64,000 nt of DNA from Streptomyces capillispiralis (GCF_007829875.1 NZ_VIWV01000001.1:2512501-2576500); one strand, 5' to 3'. Shown: positions 20,688 through 32,924, counted from the stretch's first letter. Notes: generated by a model not told the origin, from the sequence alone. Numbers and translations: made by a program.

Positions 20688-20815
20688 ACAAAGCGCCGGA
20701 TTGCCCACCCGAACAGTGTGGGAAGGCTCCTGCGGGTACTTCCACAGGAACACCACGCAGGACCCACCTCCCCACAGTCATCCGCCCACCCACGTTGACG
20801 CGGACAGGAGCGGTC

Positions 20816-22860
20816 ATGCCCGCCAAGCACCATTCGTCCTCACCCCCGACGCCCGGCAGCCGGGGGCCCGACGGCCCCCCGACCGCCGTGGGGCGCATCC
20901 CCGTCCTGGACGTCCGGCCGACGGTCCGGCAGGGGCGCCGCCCCGCGAAGGCCGTGACCGGCGAGACGTTCGAGATCTCGGCCACCGTGTTCCGCGAGGG
21001 GCACGACGCCGTGGCGGCCAACGTGGTCCTCAGGGACCCCGGGGGACGTCCGGGGCCGTTCACGCCGATGCGGGAGCTGGCGCCGGGCACGGACCGGTGG
21101 GGGGCGACCGTCACCGCGGGCGCGCCCGGTCTGTGGACGTACACCGTGGAGGCGTGGGGCGACCCGGTCTCCACCTGGCGGCACCACGCGCGGATCAAGG
21201 TGCCGGCCGGGCTGGACACGGAGCTGGTCCTGGAGGAGGGCGCCCGGCTGCACGAGCGGGCGGCGGCCGACGTGCCGGACCCGGACTCCCGGGGCGTCCT
21301 GCTCGCCGCCGTGGACGCCCTGCGCGACGCGAGCCGTCCGGCGGCGTCCCGGCTGGCGGCGGCGCTGACGCCGGACGTGGACGCGGTGCTGGCCCGCCAC
21401 CCGCTGCGGGAGCTGGTCACCAGCAGCGACCCGCTGCCCCTGCTGGTGGAACGCGAACGGGCCCTGTACGGCTCCTGGTACGAGTTCTTCCCCCGCTCCG
21501 AGGGCACCCCCGAGCAGCCCCACGGCACCTTCGACACCGCCGCCCGCCGCCTGCCCGCGATCGCCGCGATGGGCTTCGACGTCGTCTACCTCCCGCCCAT
21601 CCACCCCATCGGCACCACCTACCGCAAAGGCCCCAACAACACCCTCGACGCCGGCCCCGACGACGTCGGCGTGCCCTGGGCCATCGGCTCCCCCGAGGGC
21701 GGCCACGACGCCGTCCACCCCGCCCTGGGCACCATCGAGGACTTCACCCGCTTCGTGACCCGCGCCGCCGCCCTCGGCCTGGAGGTCGCCCTCGACTTCG
21801 CCCTCCAGTGCTCCCCCGACCACCCCTGGGTCCACAAACACCCCGAGTGGTTCCACCACCGCCCCGACGGCTCCATCGCCCACGCCGAGAACCCCCCGAA
21901 GAAGTACCAGGACATCTACCCCATCGCCTTCGACGCCGACATGGACGGCCTCATCACCGAGACCGTCCGCGTCCTGAGGTTCTGGATGGGCCACGGCGTA
22001 CGGATCTTCCGCGTCGACAACCCCCACACCAAACCGGTCGTCTTCTGGGAACGGGTGATCAGCGAGATCAACCGCGCCGACCCCGACGTGATCTTCCTCG
22101 CGGAGGCCTTCACCCGCCCCGCGATGATGCACACCCTCGCCCAGATCGGCTTCCAGCAGTCCTACACCTACTTCACCTGGCGCACCACCAAGCAGGAACT
22201 GACCGAGTACCTCACCGAACTCTCGGGGGAGGCCGCCTCCTACATGCGGCCCAACTTCTTCGCCAACACCCCCGACATCCTGCACGCCTACCTCCAGCAC
22301 GGCGGCCGGCCCGCCTTCGAGGTCCGCGCCGTCCTCGCCGCCACCCTCTCCCCCTCCTGGGGCATCTACAGCGGCTACGAACTCTGCGAGAACACCCCCC
22401 TGCGCGAAGGCAGCGAGGAGTACCTCGACAGCGAGAAGTACCAGCTCACCCCCCGCGACTGGGAGACCGCCGAACGCGAGGGCCGCACCATCGCCCCCCT
22501 CATCACCCGGCTCAACACCATCCGCCGGGAGAACCCGGCCCTGCGGCAGCTGCGCGACCTCCACTTCCACGACGTCGACCAGGAGGCGGTCATCGCCTAC
22601 TCGAAGCGGAAGGGTTCGAACACGGTTCTGGTGGTCGCCAACCTCGACCCCCACCACACCCAGGAGGCCACGGTCTCGTTGGACATGCCGCAACTCGGCC
22701 TGGAATGGCACGAGTCGGTACCGGTGCGCGACGAGCTCACCGGCGAGACCTATCAATGGGGCAGGGCCAACTACGTGCGGCTCGAACCGGGCCGGAGCCC
22801 GGCGCACGTCTTCCGGGTCCTGCGACCGTCCACCCCGCAGACCGGAGGGTCACCCACCAC

Positions 22861-22864
<4 letters not shown>
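20816..22864 (+). CDS. glgE: Alpha-1,4-glucan:maltose-1-phosphate maltosyltransferase GlgE
   Basis: Transfers maltosyl units from alpha-maltose-1-phosphate onto growing alpha-1,4-glucan; GH13_3, cytoplasmic, a homodimer in characterised relatives. The 682-aa product starts at ATG 20816 with AGGAG 5 bases upstream; the characterised S. coelicolor enzyme is about 675 aa. An N-terminal beta-sandwich ([10 protein letters not shown] to about residue 115) is followed by a helical domain and the GH13 barrel. Nucleophile Asp401 lies in [10 protein letters not shown] and acid/base Glu430 in FLAEAFTRP; both sit seven residues beyond the corresponding residues in the S. coelicolor enzyme, as I recall them. 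The [11 protein letters not shown] and SYTYFTWR segments are typical. It is the first gene of the glgE-treS-mak-glgB operon and its stop overlaps the treS start. Confidence 0.96.
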
Positions 22865-24561
<1,697 letters not shown>

Positions 24562-24671
24562 AACCCGGGGCGGGGCGGTTTCTCCCGCTCCGCCCGGGGC
24601 ACGCATCAGTAACACCCCGCCCGCCGGCGGCGCCCCCGCGGCGCGCCGAACAGGGGAAAGGACGCGACGCC

Positions 24672-26087
24672 ATGTCGGAAGCCGTCACACGCACCGTCAC
24701 GACACCGCCCGGCCTCCTTGCGTCACTGGATCCACTGCTGAGGGAGTGGCTGCCGCGGCAGCGCTGGTTCGCGGGCAAGGGCCGCCCGGTCACCGGGTTC
24801 GCCCTGGTCACGGCCACCGAACTGCTGCCGCCCAGCGCCAAGCTGGGCCTGTACCACCTGCTGGTGCGCGCCCACCAGCCGCTGCTGCCCGGCCACGGCG
24901 GCCAGGAGCAGCCCGGCGACTGCTACCAGCTGCTGATAGGCGTGCGCGAGGCGCTGCCGCCCCGGCTCGCGCCCGCGCTGATCGGACATGTGACGCAGGG
25001 CCCGCTGGCCGGACGGACGGTCTACGAGGCCCTGCACGACGCCCGGCCCGCCGACCTCCTCCTGGAGGCCCTGCGCACCCGGGCGCGCATCGGAGGACTC
25101 CGCTTCGAGCGGGACCCGGACCAGGAGATCCGGTCCGGCCTGGTGCCGCGCCTGATGACCGCCGAACAGTCGAACTCGTCGGTCGTCTACGGAGATACGT
25201 TCATCCTGAAGCTGTTGCGCCGGATCGTGCCCGGGATCAACCCCGACCTGGAGCTGCCGCTGGCGCTGGCCCGCGAGGGCTGCCCCCGGGTGCCCCCGCC
25301 CACCGCCTGGATGGTCGCGGACGCCGAGGGCGCCGCCGCGTCGGCCCCGGCCCAGCCGTACGTCCTGGGCGTCCTCCAGCCGTTCGTGCAGGGCGCGACG
25401 GACGGCTGGGAGCTGGCGCTGCGGGAGCTGGCCAAGGGCGAGGACTTCGTCGCCGAGGCGCGGGCGCTGGGCCGGGCCACGGCCGAGGTGCACACCGCGC
25501 TGGCCCGGGCGCTGCCGACGGTCACCCTGGGCCACTCCCAGCTGCGGTCCCTGGTGGCCGGCATGACCGAGCGGCTGGAGGCGGCGGTGCACGCGGTGCC
25601 CGCGCTGCGGCCGTACGCGGCCGGGCTGCGCTCGGCGTACTCGGCCGTGGACGAGCTGGCCGCCGAGGGCAGCACCTGGACCGCGCAGCGAGTGCACGGG
25701 GACCTGCACCTCGGGCAGTGCCTGCGCTCCCCGGCCGGCGACTGGTCGCTGATCGACTTCGAGGGCGAACCGGCCCGGCCGCTGGCCGAACGGCGGATGC
25801 CGCAGCCCGCGGTCCGGGACGTGGCCGGCATGCTGCGCTCCTTCGACTACGCGGCGCGTTCGGTGGACCCGCCGCAGCCGGAGTGGGCCGGGCACTGCCG
25901 GGCGGCCTACTGCTCCGGGTACGCGGAGGCCGCCGGCCGTGATCCGCGCACCGACCCGGTGCTGCTGCGCGCGTACGAGACGGACAAGGCCGTCTACGAG
26001 GTGGTCTACGAGGCCCGGCACCGCCCCGAGTGGCTGCCCGTACCGATGGCGGCCGTGCGGCGGCTCGCCGCGCCCGACCCGACCTGA
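24672..26087 (+). CDS. mak: Maltokinase (Pep2/Mak)
   Basis: ATP-dependent kinase making alpha-maltose-1-phosphate, the GlgE donor. The 471-aa product starts at ATG 24672 with GGGGAAAGGA upstream. It has an N-terminal maltokinase cap ([14 protein letters not shown], about residues 28-130) and an aminoglycoside-phosphotransferase-like kinase domain. Catalytic Asp344 is in [10 protein letters not shown] and metal-binding Asp362 is in LIDFEGEP. These motifs and their spacing are diagnostic of the Mak group; the Streptomyces orthologue is known as Pep2. It lies between treS and glgB in the operon. Confidence 0.95.
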   Translation: MSEAVTRTVTTPPGLLASLDPLLREWLPRQRWFAGKGRPVTGFALVTATELLPPSAKLGLYHLLVRAHQPLLPGHGGQEQPGDCYQLLIGVREALPPRLAPALIGHVTQGPLAGRTVYEALHDARPADLLLEALRTRARIGGLRFERDPDQEIRSGLVPRLMTAEQSNSSVVYGDTFILKLLRRIVPGINPDLELPLALAREGCPRVPPPTAWMVADAEGAAASAPAQPYVLGVLQPFVQGATDGWELALRELAKGEDFVAEARALGRATAEVHTALARALPTVTLGHSQLRSLVAGMTERLEAAVHAVPALRPYAAGLRSAYSAVDELAAEGSTWTAQRVHGDLHLGQCLRSPAGDWSLIDFEGEPARPLAERRMPQPAVRDVAGMLRSFDYAARSVDPPQPEWAGHCRAAYCSGYAEAAGRDPRTDPVLLRAYETDKAVYEVVYEARHRPEWLPVPMAAVRRLAAPDPT

Positions 26088-26127
26088 CCGACCGGACCCA
26101 CCGACCTTCGCCCAGGAGGCTTCGCCC

Positions 26128-28776
26128 GTGACCCCCCGCCCCGAGTCCAGCGGTCCGTTCCCGGAGCAGCCGGCCGAGCAGCGGCGCGCCGAGCCGCCCC
26201 CGCCCGCCCGCGAGAGGACGGCCGCGAAGAAGGCCGTCGCGAAGAAGGCCGTCGCGAAGAAGAGCGCCGCGAAGAAGAGCGCCGCGGCGGCGAAGACCGT
26301 GGCCGAGAAGCGGACCGTCGCCGAGAAGCGGACGGCGGCCGAGGAGAAGACCGTGGCCGGGAGGGGAACGGCGGCGAAGGCGGCCGCGGCTCCCGGGAAG
26401 GCCGCGGCGAGGAGGACCACGGCCCGGAAGGCCCCGGCCGAGAAAGCGGTGGTGAAGAAGGCGGTGGTGAAGAAGGCGGCCGACAGGAGCCCGGCGAGGA
26501 AGACGGCGGCGAGGAAGACGGCGGCGAAGGAGACGGCGGCCCGGGGCACCGCCGCCGTGCCGCCCGGCCCGCCCGAGATGGAGATCGCCGTCTCCCCCGC
26601 CGTGGACGTCACCGACCGGGAGCGCCTGCTGGACGGCACGCACCACGCCCCGCACTCCGTGCTGGGCGCGCACCCGGTGCCCGGCGGGGTCGTCTTCCGG
26701 GTGTTCAAGCCGTACGCCCTGGCGGTGACCGTGGTCTCCGGGGGCCTGACCGTCGCGCTGCACGACGACGGGGACGGCTTCTTCTCCGGTCTGCTGCCGC
26801 TGCGCGAGGTCCCGGCGTACCGGCTGCTGGTCACCTACGAGGGGACGGTGCAGGAGACCGAGGACGCCTACCGGTTCCTGCCCACGCTCGGCGAGCTGGA
26901 CCTGCACCTGATCGGCGAGGGCCGGCACGAGGAGCTGTGGACGGTACTGGGCGCGCACCCGATGACCCACCAGGGCGTGGCCGGCACCCGCTTCTCGGTG
27001 TGGGCGCCGAACGCCCGCGGGGTACGGGTGGCGGGCTCCTTCAACTTCTGGGACGCCACCGGCTTCCCCATGCGGTCGCTGGGGTCGACGGGCGTCTGGG
27101 AACTGTTCGTGCCGGGCATCGGCGAGGGCGAGCTGTACAAGTTCGAGATCACCCGCCCCGACGGCTCGAAGACGCTGCGCGCGGACCCGCTGGCCCGCCG
27201 TACGGAGGTCCCGCCGGCCACGTCGTCCATCGTCACGTCCTCGCGGTACGAGTGGGGCGATGCGGAGTGGCTGGAGCGCCGGGCCCGGGTGCCCGCGCAC
27301 CGGGCGCCGTTCTCCGTCTACGAGGTGCACCTGCCGTCGTGGCGCCCGGGTCTGACGTACCGTCAGCTGGCCGAGCAGCTGCCCGCGTACGTCAAGGACC
27401 TCGGCTTCACCCACGTCGAGCTGATGCCGGTCGCCGAGCATCCGTTCGGCGGCTCCTGGGGCTACCAGGTCACCGGGTTCTACGCGCCCACGGCCCGCCT
27501 CGGCACCCCCGACGACTTCCGGTACCTGGTCGACGCCCTGCACCGGGCCGGGATCGGGGTGCTGATGGACTGGGTGCCGGCGCACTTCCCGCGCGACGAG
27601 TGGGCGCTCGCCGAGTTCGACGGGCGTCCGCTGTACGAGCACGAGGACCCGCTGCGGGCGGCCCATCCGGACTGGGGCACCCTGGAGTTCGACTTCGGGC
27701 GGCGCGAGGTGCGCAACTTCCTGGTGGCCAACGCGCTGTACTGGTGCGAGGAGTTCCACATCGACGGGCTGCGGGTGGACGCGGTCGCCTCGATGCTCTA
27801 CCTCGACTACTCGCGCGAGCCCGGCCAGTGGACGCCGAACGAGCACGGCGGCCGGGAGAACCTGGACGCGGTGGCCTTCCTCCAGGAGATGAACGCGACC
27901 GTGTACCGCAGGGTGCCGGGCGTCGTGACCGTCGCCGAGGAGTCCACGGCCTGGGACGGCGTCACCCGGGCCACCCACCACAAGGGCCCGAGCGGGTTCG
28001 GCGGGCTCGGGTTCGGGCTGAAGTGGAACATGGGCTGGATGCACGACTCGCTCCAGTACATGAGCCACGAACCGGTCCACCGCCGCTACCACCACGGCGA
28101 GATGACGTTCTCGATGGTGTACGCGTACAGCGAGAACTACGTGCTGCCGATCTCGCACGACGAGGTGGTGCACGGCAAGCGGTCCCTGGTGTCGAAGATG
28201 CCCGGCGACTGGTGGCGGCAGCGGGCCGACCTGCGCGCCTACCTCGGCTTCATGTGGGCCCACCCGGGCAAGCAACTCCTCTTCATGGGGCAGGAGTTCG
28301 CGCAGGGCGCCGAGTGGTCCGAGGCGCACGGCCCCGACTGGTGGCTGCTGGACCCGCACTACGGTGCCGAGGCCGACCACCGCGGGGTGCGCGACCTGGT
28401 GCGCGACCTCAACACCGTCTACGCGCACACCCCGGCGCTGTGGCAGCGGGACACCGAGCCGGACGGGTTCCGGTGGGTGACCGGCGACGCGGCCGAGGAC
28501 AACGTGCTCGCGTTCCTGCGCTACGACGGCGACGGCTCGCCGCTGCTCGCGGTGTGCCACTTCTCCCCGGTGGTGCGGCCCGACTACCGGATCGGGGTCC
28601 CCGACGACGTGCCCGCCTGGCACGAGGTCCTGAACACCGACGCCGGCCGCTACGGCGGCGGTGGCCACACCCACCCGGACCCGGTCAAGCCGGAGCCCCA
28701 GGGACGGCACGGGTTCCCGGCGAGCATCCGGCTGACCCTGCCGCCCCTGGCGGCGGTGTGGCTGCGCCCGGCGTGA
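26128..28776 (+). CDS. glgB: 1,4-alpha-glucan branching enzyme GlgB with histone-like N-terminal tail
   Basis: Introduces alpha-1,6 branches into glucan made by GlgE. The start is GTG 26128, with AGGAGG 8 bases upstream; the in-frame open region before it overlaps mak. Product 882 aa, against about 730 for E. coli GlgB; the excess is an N-terminal tail. Residues about 30-140 are almost only Ala, Lys, Arg, Thr, Val and Glu in AKK/AEK/ARK repeats, like histone H1 or the HupS tail, and should be disordered and strongly basic. Then come the N1 and N2 CBM48 modules ([31 protein letters not shown]) and the GH13_9 barrel. Nucleophile is Asp551 ([16 protein letters not shown]) and acid/base Glu604 (TVAEESTAW). 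Convergent with helD, 15 bases apart. Confidence 0.95.
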   Translation: MTPRPESSGPFPEQPAEQRRAEPPPPARERTAAKKAVAKKAVAKKSAAKKSAAAAKTVAEKRTVAEKRTAAEEKTVAGRGTAAKAAAAPGKAAARRTTARKAPAEKAVVKKAVVKKAADRSPARKTAARKTAAKETAARGTAAVPPGPPEMEIAVSPAVDVTDRERLLDGTHHAPHSVLGAHPVPGGVVFRVFKPYALAVTVVSGGLTVALHDDGDGFFSGLLPLREVPAYRLLVTYEGTVQETEDAYRFLPTLGELDLHLIGEGRHEELWTVLGAHPMTHQGVAGTRFSVWAPNARGVRVAGSFNFWDATGFPMRSLGSTGVWELFVPGIGEGELYKFEITRPDGSKTLRADPLARRTEVPPATSSIVTSSRYEWGDAEWLERRARVPAHRAPFSVYEVHLPSWRPGLTYRQLAEQLPAYVKDLGFTHVELMPVAEHPFGGSWGYQVTGFYAPTARLGTPDDFRYLVDALHRAGIGVLMDWVPAHFPRDEWALAEFDGRPLYEHEDPLRAAHPDWGTLEFDFGRREVRNFLVANALYWCEEFHIDGLRVDAVASMLYLDYSREPGQWTPNEHGGRENLDAVAFLQEMNATVYRRVPGVVTVAEESTAWDGVTRATHHKGPSGFGGLGFGLKWNMGWMHDSLQYMSHEPVHRRYHHGEMTFSMVYAYSENYVLPISHDEVVHGKRSLVSKMPGDWWRQRADLRAYLGFMWAHPGKQLLFMGQEFAQGAEWSEAHGPDWWLLDPHYGAEADHRGVRDLVRDLNTVYAHTPALWQRDTEPDGFRWVTGDAAEDNVLAFLRYDGDGSPLLAVCHFSPVVRPDYRIGVPDDVPAWHEVLNTDAGRYGGGGHTHPDPVKPEPQGRHGFPASIRLTLPPLAAVWLRPA

Positions 28777-28791
28777 TCCCGGGCCCGTGAC

Positions 28792-31059
28792 TCAGGCCAG
28801 GGCGTCGGCCAGTGGCCCCGGCAGCGGCTCGGTGTGCAGCACACCGAGCCGCTGGGTGGCGCGGGTGAGCGCCACGTAGAGGTCGCTGGTGCCGTAGCGG
28901 CCGGGCTCGACCACCAGCACCGAGTCGAACTCCAGCCCCTTGGCCTGGCGCGGGTCGAGCAGCACCACGTCGTGCGTCAGATCGGGTTCGGCGCCCGCCG
29001 TCACGCCGTCGAGGCGGGCGGCCAGGGCGCGGTGCGTCTCGCGCGGGGCGATGACGGCGAGGCGGCCCTCGGCCGGGGTGAGTTCGGCGACGGCCTTGGC
29101 GACGGCGCCGGGCAGGTCGTCGGTGGCGCGGGCCCAGGGGCGCACGCCCGTGGCGCGGACCGAGCTGGGCGGTGCGAAGCCGGGGTGCTCCGCGCGGACC
29201 ACGGCGGCGGCGACGTCCATGATCTCGGCCGGGGTGCGGTAGTTGACGCCGAGCCGGGTGTGCTCCCAGCGGTCCTCGACGTACGGGGCGAGGATGTCCG
29301 CCCAGGCGCCGACGCCGCCCGCCTCCGAGGTCTGGGCCGGGTCGCCGACCAGGGTCATCGAGCGGGTCGGGCTGCGCCGCATCAGCAGCCGCCAGGCCAT
29401 CGGGGAGAGTTCCTGCGCCTCGTCGACGATGATGTGCCCGAACGCCCAGGTGCGGTCGGCGGCCGCGCGCTCGGCGGCGCTGCGGTGGTCCTCCTCCTCG
29501 TGCCGCTCGGCGAAGCGTTCGGCGTCGATGATGTCGTGCGCGGACAGCACCTCGGAGGACTCCGGGTCGTCGTCCTCCTTGTCCTCGAACTCGAAGGTGC
29601 GGGAGGCGTAGGAGACGTCCAGCACGCCCTGGGCGAAGGCGATCTGGGTCTGCCGCTCGCGTGCGGCCCGCTCGCGGGCGAGCCGGTCGTCCTCGCCGAG
29701 GAGTTCGGCGGCCTCGTCGAGCAGGGGCACGTCGGAGACGGTCCAGTGCCGGGTGACCGGGCGGCGGACCGCGGCGGCGTCCGCGGCGGACAAGTACGGC
29801 TCGGGCGCGGCGAGGAAGTCGGCGACGAGACGGCGCGGGGTGATCCGGGGCCACAGCCGGTCGATGGCGGACCAGACCTCGGGGTTCTCGGCGAGTTCGT
29901 CGCGGATCTGGGTGATGTCGCTGGGGTCGAGCAGGTTGCTGCCGTCGTAGGGGTCGGTGCCGATGCGTTCGGCGACCATGTCGGTGAGCGCGTTGAGGAT
30001 GTGTCCCTCGAAGTGCTCCCGGGCCGCGTTGTGCGGCAGCTTCGCGGCCCGGGTGCGTTCGCGGGCCACGTTCACCAGGCCGTCGTCGAGCATCAGGATC
30101 TCGCGGTCGTGCTCGATCGTGATCACCGGGTCGGGCAGGGCCTGCCGGTCGCGTACGACGTCGGCGAGGACGTCGGCCATCGCGGCGCGGCCCTTGACGG
30201 CGGCGGCCTCGGGGGTGTCGGTCCGGGTGGTCCGCACGCCGGGGAAGAGTTCGCCGACGGTCGCCAGCAGCACTCCGGTCTCGCCGAGGCTGGGCAGCAC
30301 CTCGCCGATGTAGCCGAGGAACGCCGGGTTGGGGCCGACGATCAGGACCGCGCGGCGGGCGAGCAGTTCGCGGTGCTCGTAGAGCAGGTAGGCGGCGCGG
30401 TGCAGGGCGACGGCGGTCTTGCCGGTGCCGGGGCCGCCCTCGACCACCAGGACGCCGCGGTGCGGGGCGCGGATGATGCGGTCCTGGTCGGCCTGGATGG
30501 TGCGCACGATGTCGCCCATACGGCCGGTGCGCGCGGAGTTGAGCGCGGCGAGCAGCACGGCGTCGCCGGTGGGGTCCTCGTGGCCGGTGCGGGTCTCGTC
30601 GCCGAGGTCGAGGATCTCGTCGTGCAGGGCGGTGACCCTGCGGCCCTCGGAGGAGATGTGCCGGCGGCGCCTGAGGCCCATCGGGGTGTGGCCGGTGGCC
30701 AGGTAGAACGGGCGGGCGACGTCGGCGCGCCAGTCGATGAGGACCGGGGTGCGCTCGGCGTCGTCGGCGCGCAGGCCGATGCGGCCGATGTGGTGGGTGC
30801 GGCCGGAGGTCAGGTCGATCCGGCCGAAGCAGAGGGAGCCGTCCACCGCGTTCAGCGCGGCGAGCAGCCCGGAGCGCTCGGCGACGAGGATGTCCCGCTC
30901 CAGCCGCGCCTGCATGGGTGTGTTGCCCTGGGCGAGCGCCTGGGTGACGGAGACCTCGGCGTCGCCGCGCAGGACGTCCACGCGTGCGTACAGTCCGTCG
31001 ATGAATTCCTGCTCCTGACGCAATTCATCGTCCGGATAATCGGTGTTTGACAATTCCAC
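28792..31059 (-). CDS. helD: HelD-like RNA polymerase recycling helicase (UvrD/Rep family)
   Basis: Superfamily 1 ATPase of the HelD type, expected to bind stalled RNA polymerase and release DNA and nascent RNA. 755 aa. An N-terminal helical hairpin (ELRQEQEFIDGLYARVDVL and following, about residues 10-80) is the arm that enters the polymerase secondary channel in known HelD structures. The ATPase core has Walker A EGGPGTGKTAVALHRA (Lys214), Walker B IIVDEAQELSP, motif LVGDPAQT, and the C-terminal motifs YRTP and YVALTRATQRL. About 200 residues between the two core halves form an insert. Start: GTG 31059 is the longest; TTG 31053 has the better-spaced GGGAG and is equally likely. A plus-strand promoter overlaps the start codon and makes an antisense RNA. 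No rifamycin-associated element was found upstream, so it is not clearly the rifamycin-induced HelR. Confidence 0.92.
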   Translation of the reverse strand: MELSNTDYPDDELRQEQEFIDGLYARVDVLRGDAEVSVTQALAQGNTPMQARLERDILVAERSGLLAALNAVDGSLCFGRIDLTSGRTHHIGRIGLRADDAERTPVLIDWRADVARPFYLATGHTPMGLRRRRHISSEGRRVTALHDEILDLGDETRTGHEDPTGDAVLLAALNSARTGRMGDIVRTIQADQDRIIRAPHRGVLVVEGGPGTGKTAVALHRAAYLLYEHRELLARRAVLIVGPNPAFLGYIGEVLPSLGETGVLLATVGELFPGVRTTRTDTPEAAAVKGRAAMADVLADVVRDRQALPDPVITIEHDREILMLDDGLVNVARERTRAAKLPHNAAREHFEGHILNALTDMVAERIGTDPYDGSNLLDPSDITQIRDELAENPEVWSAIDRLWPRITPRRLVADFLAAPEPYLSAADAAAVRRPVTRHWTVSDVPLLDEAAELLGEDDRLARERAARERQTQIAFAQGVLDVSYASRTFEFEDKEDDDPESSEVLSAHDIIDAERFAERHEEEDHRSAAERAAADRTWAFGHIIVDEAQELSPMAWRLLMRRSPTRSMTLVGDPAQTSEAGGVGAWADILAPYVEDRWEHTRLGVNYRTPAEIMDVAAAVVRAEHPGFAPPSSVRATGVRPWARATDDLPGAVAKAVAELTPAEGRLAVIAPRETHRALAARLDGVTAGAEPDLTHDVVLLDPRQAKGLEFDSVLVVEPGRYGTSDLYVALTRATQRLGVLHTEPLPGPLADALA

Positions 31060-31076
31060 TCCCGCCCGGATACACT
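31047..31076 (+). promoter_or_regulatory. Near-consensus sigma-70 promoter reading antisense to the helD leader
   Basis: TTGACA (31047-31052), an 18-base spacer, TACACT (31071-31076). The -35 is perfect and overlaps the helD start codon region on the opposite strand. It points to a start near 31083, with no credible coding gene downstream. Confidence 0.6.
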
Positions 31077-31082
31077 CTGCTC

Positions 31083-31177
31083 ATTGAACTTCACGCGACT
31101 TCTTTCACCGCGAAGTCGTGAATCAATGAATATACGCAAAGAAAACCCCCGGGCGCAATTGCCCGGGGGTTTTCTCG
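31083..31177 (+). ncRNA. Predicted small RNA, antisense to helD 5' leader
   Basis: About 95 nt. Its boundaries come from the promoter at 31047-31076 and the perfect 14-bp terminator hairpin ending 31174 followed by TTTTCTC-type sequence. Inside is a second stem (arms 31090-31102 and 31112-31122, with a 2-base bulge). A short reading frame starts at 31084 but lacks a ribosome site and does not resemble a protein. It is complementary to the probable helD leader. Not matched by me to a known RNA family; its structure differs from what I know of the 6C RNA. Confidence 0.45.
31141..31174. terminator. Bidirectional intrinsic terminator
   Basis: Perfect inverted repeat with 14-bp arms (GAAAACCCCCGGGC and its complement) and a 6-base loop. 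The arm ends give a T-rich run on both strands, so it can end both the minus-strand dctA transcript and the plus-strand small RNA. It is the most canonical terminator in the window. Confidence 0.85.
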
Positions 31178-31237
31178 TGCCGCGTACCAGGTCGGAGCAC
31201 GTCCGACCGCTCCTTGGGGAGCGGCAGTACGGAAAAG

Positions 31238-31347
31238 GCCGAGCGGCCCGGCTCACGGGGGAGAAAGCCTGGCCGCTCGGCGGTGGGGACCCCGGGGGGT
31301 CCCCGTCGACCGGGCGGCTGTGCGACGGGGGAACACCCAGCCGCCCG
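31238..31347. repeat. Three consecutive perfect stem-loops downstream of dctA
   Basis: Arms: 31238-31248 with 31271-31281 (11 bp), 31285-31293 with 31296-31304 (9 bp), and 31311-31320 with 31338-31347 (10 bp). All are perfect and lie within the 313-base gap 31060-31372 that also holds the terminator and small RNA. They probably form the dctA 3' untranslated region, either as terminator back-ups or as RNA-stabilising structures. Confidence 0.55.
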
Positions 31348-31372
31348 GAGTGGTGGGGCGTCGCGCCGGCCG

Positions 31373-32767
31373 TCAGGCCTTGGCGAGTTCCTTCTCGCCG
31401 TCCTGTGCGGACGGCTCGGCGCGGGAGTCGTCGGCTGCCGCGTCGCCGTGGTCGTCCAGCAGCGTCTTCTCGTCGAAGGGGGCGCGGCCGGCGAGGACCT
31501 CGGCCACCCGCTCCTTGTCGATCTCCTTGGTCCAGGTGCCGACCAGCACGGTGGCGACGGCGTTGCCCGCGAAGTTGGTCAGGGCGCGGGCCTCGCTCAT
31601 GAAGCGGTCGATGCCGACGATGAGGCCGATGCCGTCCACCAGGGCGGGCTTGTGCGACTGCAGACCGCCGGCCAGGGTCGCCAGGCCCGCGCCGGTGACA
31701 CCGGCGGCGCCCTTCGAGGCGACCAGCAGGAACAGCAGCAGCGGGATCTGCTCGCCGATGGACATCGGCGTCCCCATGGCGTCGGCGATGAACAGCGAGG
31801 CCATGGTCATGTAGATCATGGTGCCGTCGAGGTTGAAGGAGTAGCCGGTCGGGACGGTGATGCCGACGACCGGCTTGCTGACGCCCAGGTGCTCCATCTT
31901 GGCGATGAGGCGCGGCAGCGCCGACTCGGAGGAGGAGGTGGACAGGATCAGCAGGAACTCACGGCCGAGGTACCGGAACAGGGTCCAGATGTTCAGGCCG
32001 GCGACGATCCGCAGCATCGCGCCGAGCACCACGAAGATGAACAGCACACAGGTGACGTAGAAGCCGAGCATCAGCACCGCGAGGCTCTTCAGCGCGTCCA
32101 GGCCGGCGGAGCCGGTGACCGCGGCCATGGCGCCGAAGGCACCGACCGGGGCCGCCCACATAATCATGGCCAGGACCCGGAAGACCAGGCGCTGGATGTG
32201 CTCGATGCCGCGGATGACCGGCTGCCCGGCGCTGCCCATGGCCTGCAGCGCGAAGCCGCAGAGCAGGGCGATCAGCAGGGTCTGCAGGACCTCGCCCTGG
32301 GTGAAGGCGGACACGATGGTGGTCGGGATGATGCCGAGCAGGAACTCGGTGGTGTCCTTCGCCTCCGCGTCGACCTGGGCGTGTCCGGTCTCCTTGACCG
32401 TGTCGGTGATCGCGAGGCCGGTGCCCGGGTCCAGGATGTTGCCGACGACCAGGCCGATGCCCAGCGCGACGACCGACATCACCATGAAGTAGCCGAGGGC
32501 GATGCCGCCGACGGCGCCGACCTTGGCGGCCTTCCGCACGGAACCGATGCCCAGCACGATGGTGCAGAAGATGATCGGCGAGATCATCATCTTGATCAGG
32601 TTGACGAACCCGGTGCCGATCGGCTTCAGCTCGACCGCGAAGTCGGGGGCGATCAGACCGACGGCGATACCGAGGGCGACCGCGATGATCACCGCGATGT
32701 AGAGATAGTGCGTGCGGTCCCGCTTGGCCTTGGGTTCGGCAGGTGCCGTAGCGGATGTGCTGGTCAC
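31373..32767 (-). CDS. dctA: C4-dicarboxylate:cation symporter DctA (DAACS family)
   Basis: Inner-membrane uptake of succinate, fumarate, malate or related anions with protons or sodium. The GTG at 32767 is chosen (AGGAGG 6 bases before it), giving 464 aa; the open frame extends 16 codons upstream without a ribosome site. At least eight hydrophobic segments plus two re-entrant hairpins are expected. Family marks are the Ser-rich hairpin ILSTSSSESALPRL, the transport-core motif PTGYSFNLDGTMIYM, and GIDRFMSEARALTNFAGN. The C-terminal 40 residues are acidic and cytoplasmic. It lies divergently from a CitA/CitB-type two-component system, 157 bases apart, which very likely controls it in response to external dicarboxylate. 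DctA is preferred over glutamate transporters by this regulator context. Confidence 0.93.
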   Translation of the reverse strand: MTSTSATAPAEPKAKRDRTHYLYIAVIIAVALGIAVGLIAPDFAVELKPIGTGFVNLIKMMISPIIFCTIVLGIGSVRKAAKVGAVGGIALGYFMVMSVVALGIGLVVGNILDPGTGLAITDTVKETGHAQVDAEAKDTTEFLLGIIPTTIVSAFTQGEVLQTLLIALLCGFALQAMGSAGQPVIRGIEHIQRLVFRVLAMIMWAAPVGAFGAMAAVTGSAGLDALKSLAVLMLGFYVTCVLFIFVVLGAMLRIVAGLNIWTLFRYLGREFLLILSTSSSESALPRLIAKMEHLGVSKPVVGITVPTGYSFNLDGTMIYMTMASLFIADAMGTPMSIGEQIPLLLFLLVASKGAAGVTGAGLATLAGGLQSHKPALVDGIGLIVGIDRFMSEARALTNFAGNAVATVLVGTWTKEIDKERVAEVLAGRAPFDEKTLLDDHGDAAADDSRAEPSAQDGEKELAKA

Positions 32768-32924
32768 GGCGGCCCTCCTTGACGACGTCGTCGGCATCAC
32801 CGGCGTGCGGCTCACGTCCGGGGGATGGGTGTTCGGGGAATGCCGTGACTATGTCGTGCCTTGTGAGCGCGGTCACCCTTCCGTTCATTTAGTTCACCGT
32901 GGGGCCGGGAGGCAGACTGGCGGC

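Noticed and set aside
31060..31372. Rifamycin-associated element upstream of helD
   Set aside because: I looked for the palindromic element reported upstream of rifamycin-induced helR genes and did not find it.
31084..31602. 172-aa plus-strand frame starting inside the small RNA
   Set aside because: No ribosome site; it crosses a perfect terminator hairpin and runs antisense into dctA.
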